A DNA stretch of 43,569 bases from an uncultured Odoribacter sp. (lineage in GTDB: Bacteria > Bacteroidota > Bacteroidia > Bacteroidales > Marinifilaceae). The position numbers and the translations under genes were made by a program. Positions within the stretch are counted from its first letter, which is position 1. The number at the start of each line of letters is the position of its first letter. This document shows positions 40,884-43,569 of this stretch, piece after piece. The notes under the pieces are model-generated. The model saw only the letters and a program-made list of their open reading frames with translations, was not told the origin of the DNA and ran no database searches. The stretch is taken from contig UQJP01000031.1 of NCBI GenBank assembly GCA_900541415.1, positions 1 through 43,569 of the forward strand, read 5' to 3'.

Positions 40884-41708
40884 TTATTTTTTTACCGGAA
40901 CCGTATCCAGTATTTTGTCGAAAAAGTTAGAATATTCGTCGATGTATTGTTCTTGTGTGGAATATTCGATCAGAGGTTTGCCGCTTTTTTGAGCATACGT
41001 TTTCAGTTCCGGGTCGATTTCATTGCTGTTGAAAATAATACCGTCGGAATAGTCGAATGCTAATTTGTTTACATTCGTGTGTGTAGGCTCTTTCAATACT
41101 GAAATATCTTTCGGATTGATATTGTCGTTCAGGATTTTTTTGTGAAAATCTTTGTGAAGACTACCTTCGAATTGGTCGTTATAGGTAGAGAATACGATTT
41201 TTGAGTGGGCAAATACCGGGTCGTCCTGATATTCTTTTTTCAGATATAGCGGGACTAAAGCCGTAATCCAGCCCTGACAGTAGATCAAATCGGGCGCCCA
41301 TCTTAATTTTTTCACCGTTTCGAAAACGCCTCTGGCGAAGAAAATCGCCCGTTCGTCGTTGTCCGGAAAAAATGTCCCGTTATCGTCGGCAACGATGTGT
41401 TTGCGTTGAAAATAGTCTTCATTATCGATGAAATACACCTGCATGCGGGCAGCTTGTATGGAGGCTACTTTAATGATAAGCGGGTGGTCCGTGTCGTTAA
41501 TGATTAGATTCATTCCCGAGAGCCGGATCACTTCGTGAAGCTGGTTCCGTCGTTCATTTATGCAACCGTAACGGGGCATAAATGTCCTGATTTCCTTGCC
41601 TTTTTCCTGAATCCCCTGAGGTAGGAAGCGACCGATGTGAGCCATTTCCGATTCCGGTAAATAAGGCGTTATCTCCTGAGATATAAAAAGAATCTTTTTT
41701 TTAGCCAT
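40884..41708 (-). CDS. Single-domain GT5 glycogen/starch-synthase-like protein
   Basis: A 274-residue protein that corresponds only to the N-terminal half of a GT5 glycogen synthase. Recognisable parts: KKILFISQEITPYLPESEMAHIGRFLPQGIQ (shown for residues 3-33 in pieces: ILFISQEITPYL, MAHIGRFLPQGI), FMPRYGCINERR, the DLIYCQGWITALVPLYL segment and VFSTYNDQFEG. The C-terminal GT-B domain with the nucleotide-sugar-binding signature is absent, ending instead in a helical tail, so independent catalysis is doubtful. Short versions like this are known in Bacteroidota, so it is not simply a broken gene. ATG 41708 is preferred; it has a perfect promoter upstream. Confidence 0.87.
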   Translation of the reverse strand: MAKKKILFISQEITPYLPESEMAHIGRFLPQGIQEKGKEIRTFMPRYGCINERRNQLHEVIRLSGMNLIINDTDHPLIIKVASIQAARMQVYFIDNEDYFQRKHIVADDNGTFFPDNDERAIFFARGVFETVKKLRWAPDLIYCQGWITALVPLYLKKEYQDDPVFAHSKIVFSTYNDQFEGSLHKDFHKKILNDNINPKDISVLKEPTHTNVNKLAFDYSDGIIFNSNEIDPELKTYAQKSGKPLIEYSTQEQYIDEYSNFFDKILDTVPVKK

Positions 41709-41734
41709 AACTACATTTCCCAAAAAAAACCATA

Positions 41735-41765
41735 CAAAGATAGTGAAAATTGTTCAGAAATCAAA
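41735..41765 (-). promoter_or_regulatory. Consensus promoter of the GT5-like gene
   Basis: On the minus strand: TTTG (41765-41762), exactly 19 nt, TATCTTTG (41742-41735), giving a ~23-nt leader to ATG 41708. Confidence 0.8.
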
Positions 41766-41831
41766 AGCTGGTTTCCGAATTATAAAAATGTAAGGTTTTG
41801 ATGGTTAGTGGAAAATTATGTTTTTTTTTGT

Positions 41832-41839
41832 TATTTTTG
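41832..41839 (+). promoter_or_regulatory. -7 box upstream of yraN
   Basis: TATTTTTG fits TAnnTTTG, within a T-rich stretch 15 nt before ATG 41854. No good -33 element. Confidence 0.35.
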
Positions 41840-41853
41840 AAGAAACTTCCGGT

Positions 41854-42207
41854 ATGGCTGAGCATTTGGAATATGGAAAAATGGGGGAGGAAAAGGCGGT
41901 TGAATACCTGATACAGAGCGGGTATGTGATTCTTGAACGCAATTGGCGTATGAAACATAAAGAAATCGATATTATCTGTACGGACGGGGATTTGTTGGTT
42001 ATTGTGGAGGTGAAGAGCCGGAAGGTGCCGGAAGAAAGGCCGGATGAATTATTAGATCGCCGGAAGAGGCATAATTTGTTGTGTGCCGGGGAAGCCTATC
42101 TGAAAACCAGAGGGATAGATAAGGAATTACGTTTCGATTTGATCTTAATAACAGGGGTTGAAGGGAAAGTCGAGCATGTTCCGGGAGCAATTACTATTTT
42201 TGATTGA
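41854..42207 (+). CDS. YraN/UPF0102-family nuclease-like protein
   Basis: A 117-residue cytosolic protein of the YraN (UPF0102) family with an endonuclease-like PD-(D/E)xK fold. Visible are GKMGEEKAVEYLIQSGYVILERNWR, KEIDIICTDGDLLVIVEVKSR (the D..ExK metal-site pattern, residues ~37-57) and a C-terminal RFDLILI strand. ATG 41854 gives the usual family start MAEH; the longer upstream frame begins in poly-T. Members lie near rnhB or signal-peptidase genes in other phyla; no such neighbour here. Biological role unproven. Confidence 0.9.
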   Translation: MAEHLEYGKMGEEKAVEYLIQSGYVILERNWRMKHKEIDIICTDGDLLVIVEVKSRKVPEERPDELLDRRKRHNLLCAGEAYLKTRGIDKELRFDLILITGVEGKVEHVPGAITIFD

Positions 42208-42238
42208 CGTATTCCGGAAGCGACACTTTTTGCTGCTA

Positions 42239-42279
42239 TTTCCGTATAATTTATCGTGATTTATCGATAAATACGGAAA
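42239..42279. promoter_or_regulatory. Inverted repeat and palindrome directly upstream of osmC
   Basis: TTTCCGTA (42239-42246) and TTTATCG (42250-42256) pair with CGATAAA (42265-42271) and TACGGAAA (42272-42279): 15 pairs with a 3-nt bulge and an 8-nt loop. The right half contains a perfect 14-bp palindrome, ATTTATCGATAAAT (42259-42272). It ends 3 nt before the osmC ATG, so it could be an operator or an RNA hairpin hiding the start; it lacks a T tail. Confidence 0.55.
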
Positions 42280-42282
42280 ATT

Positions 42283-42690
42283 ATGACAAAAATGACTGCG
42301 AAATACCTGGGTGGTCTCCGGGTGGAATGTGTACATTTGCCGAGCGGCGTGAAACTGATTACGGATGCCCCTGTGGATAATCAGGGGAAAGGGGAGGCGT
42401 TCTCTCCCACCGATTTGTGCGCCGTGTCGCTGGCGGCCTGTATCCTGACTGTATTGGGGATTTATGGAGAGAAGCATCGGGTGGACCTGACCGGGATAGA
42501 AGCGGAAATATCCAAAGAAATGGTCAATGAGCCCCGCCGGATCGGAAAGATAGATATTATTGTGAATATGCCTCCTAAAAATTATTCACAGAAAGAAAAA
42601 CTGATTCTTCCGCGGATTGCGAACACTTGTGCCGTTCATTATTCTTTGAATGAACAGGTGGTTCAGAATATTATTTTTAATTGGAGATAA
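42283..42690 (+). CDS. OsmC-family peroxide reductase
   Basis: A 135-residue cytosolic OsmC/Ohr-like protein that reduces organic peroxides through a pair of cysteines. The peroxidatic Cys region is FSPTDLCAVSLAACILTVLG (Cys53 in AAC), and the resolving Cys is Cys116 in NTCAVHYSL. An extra Cys46 is present. Length is normal. The TAA overlaps the ATG of the following SDR gene (TAATG), so the two are translationally coupled. A large inverted repeat ends 3 nt before its start and may regulate it. Confidence 0.92.
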   Translation: MTKMTAKYLGGLRVECVHLPSGVKLITDAPVDNQGKGEAFSPTDLCAVSLAACILTVLGIYGEKHRVDLTGIEAEISKEMVNEPRRIGKIDIIVNMPPKNYSQKEKLILPRIANTCAVHYSLNEQVVQNIIFNWR

Positions 42691-43569
42691 TGGATAAAAA
42701 GACCGTTTTTGTTACGGGAGCCACCGGGTTGGTCGGCAGTCACTTGTTATATTATTTACTTCGGTCGGGGTATGCAGTGTGGGCTTTGTGCCGGAAATCC
42801 AGCCGGATCGGGGAAGTGGAAAAAATTTTTTCTCATTTTCCGGACGGGGCGGGATTGTTCCATCAGGTAGAATGGGTCGAAGGGGATGTGTTATTGCCGG
42901 AAACATTGGAAGAACCTGTGAAAAGGTCGGTTTATGTTTTCCATTGTGCGGCCGTTGTTTCATTTGCCGGTGGCGATAAGGATCGATTGTGGAAAACGAA
43001 TATACAGGGCACGGAGAATATTGCTTCGTTGTGCCTGAAATATAAGGTACGCCTTTGCTATGTCAGCTCGATTGCAGCATTGGGAGATGCGTCACAGGAA
43101 GGGGAAATGATTGACGAGGACACCCCGGTGATACCGGGACGTGCACATTCCGAGTATTCCCATAGCAAAGGGGATGCCGAAAAAGTGGTGTGGGATTATA
43201 TCGCCCGGGGATTGGATGCCGTGATCGTATGTCCTTCCATCGTTTTGGGTGCCGGGGCTTCGTATAAGAGCAGTGTCCGGCTATACGCTACGGCTGCCAG
43301 GGGAATCCCTTTTTATACAAAAGGCATTTCCGGCTATGTGGATGTGAGGGATGTGTGTTGCCTGATGATTCGTTTAACCGAAGACCGGAAAGTGAAGGGG
43401 GAGAGGTTTGTCCTGAACGGGGGGAATTACTCTTACCGGGAGCTGTTTTCGGAAATAGCTAAAGTAAACGGGAAACGTCCGCCTTATTTTTATATGCGTC
43501 CCTGGATCACCGGGTGTGTATGGCGGTTGTTGGCATGGGGGGGGCGGCGGGGAGAGCGCAAACCCTCCC
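42690..43569 (+). CDS. NAD-dependent epimerase/dehydratase (extended SDR), cut by window end
   Basis: The reading frame is open from ATG 42690 to the window edge (293 codons), so the C-terminus is missing. The start MDKKTVFVTGATGLVGSHLL carries the Rossmann motif TGATGLVG. Next are VFHCAAVVSFAG, CYVSSIAALGD with the catalytic Ser, the YxxxK pair in EYSHSKGDAE, and VCPSIVLGAG. This is the dihydroflavonol-4-reductase-like branch of extended SDRs; in Bacteroidota its substrate is unknown. It overlaps osmC by 1 nt. A run of eight Gs lies in the coding region at 43537-43544. Confidence 0.93.
   Translation, partial: MDKKTVFVTGATGLVGSHLLYYLLRSGYAVWALCRKSSRIGEVEKIFSHFPDGAGLFHQVEWVEGDVLLPETLEEPVKRSVYVFHCAAVVSFAGGDKDRLWKTNIQGTENIASLCLKYKVRLCYVSSIAALGDASQEGEMIDEDTPVIPGRAHSEYSHSKGDAEKVVWDYIARGLDAVIVCPSIVLGAGASYKSSVRLYATAARGIPFYTKGISGYVDVRDVCCLMIRLTEDRKVKGERFVLNGGNYSYRELFSEIAKVNGKRPPYFYMRPWITGCVWRLLAWGGRRGERKPS

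Noticed and set aside
40783..41063. Plus-strand open frames after galE
   Set aside because: They are opposite-strand shadows of the GT5-like gene and its downstream region.

Overview
The window looks like chromosomal DNA of a gut-type Bacteroidales bacterium (phylum Bacteroidota). Supporting signs are promoters of the Bacteroidota form TTTG-N19-TAnnTTTG, weak Shine-Dalgarno sites, lineage-typical families (DUF4159, DUF1573, HU-CCDC81-like protein, EF-G2, SusC-like TonB-dependent receptor) and a 47-nt CRISPR repeat closely resembling those I remember from Bacteroides type II-C arrays. I cannot fix the genus.

Region 1 (about 1-3,400) is visibly AT-richer than the rest and looks like an accessory island. 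It holds a small membrane protein and a minus-strand three-gene cassette: an unknown 178-aa protein, a 2x[4Fe-4S] ferredoxin domain fused through a Gly/Glu linker to a glycine-rich hydrophobic domain, and a two-helix membrane protein. The cassette lies between a lone degenerate CRISPR repeat (571-617) and a CRISPR array of 8 identical repeats and 7 spacers (2708-3290). No cas gene is visible anywhere in the window. Each repeat carries an embedded promoter-like sequence. A partial repeat-like element at 5422-5451 could be a tracrRNA anti-repeat or another fossil.

Region 2 (3,500-16,400) holds an outer-membrane barrel protein, a P-loop kinase-like protein, tRNA-Leu(CAA), a GH20 hexosaminidase next to a TonB-dependent receptor, a HAD phosphatase, a MATE exporter overlapping an atypical PseB-like nucleotide-sugar dehydratase, a secreted serine peptidase, and the Kdo transferase of lipid A/LPS synthesis.

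Region 3 (16,500-31,000) is mostly housekeeping: metK behind a SAM-II-like riboswitch, a zinc metallopeptidase, an EF-G2-type translation factor that lacks the catalytic His, rsmE, a DUF4159 protein, clpB, a gnd-zwf pair without an adjacent pgl, a DUF2721 protein, an AlkZ-like DNA glycosylase candidate and a tRNA with anticodon CAT (probably Ile2).

Region 4 (31,000-43,569) has rlmH, a very large multi-pass NtrY-like histidine kinase translationally coupled to a membrane-anchored HTH protein, a GT9 glycosyltransferase, a DUF1573 protein, pssA, an HU-CCDC81-like protein, galE, a single-domain GT5 starch-synthase-like protein, yraN, osmC and an SDR-family epimerase cut by the window end. Envelope and LPS functions (kdtA, GT9, galE, pssA, PseB-like, MATE) recur through the window.

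All promoter, riboswitch and terminator calls were made by eye from sequence patterns. Family assignments are from recognition of motifs, not database searches.
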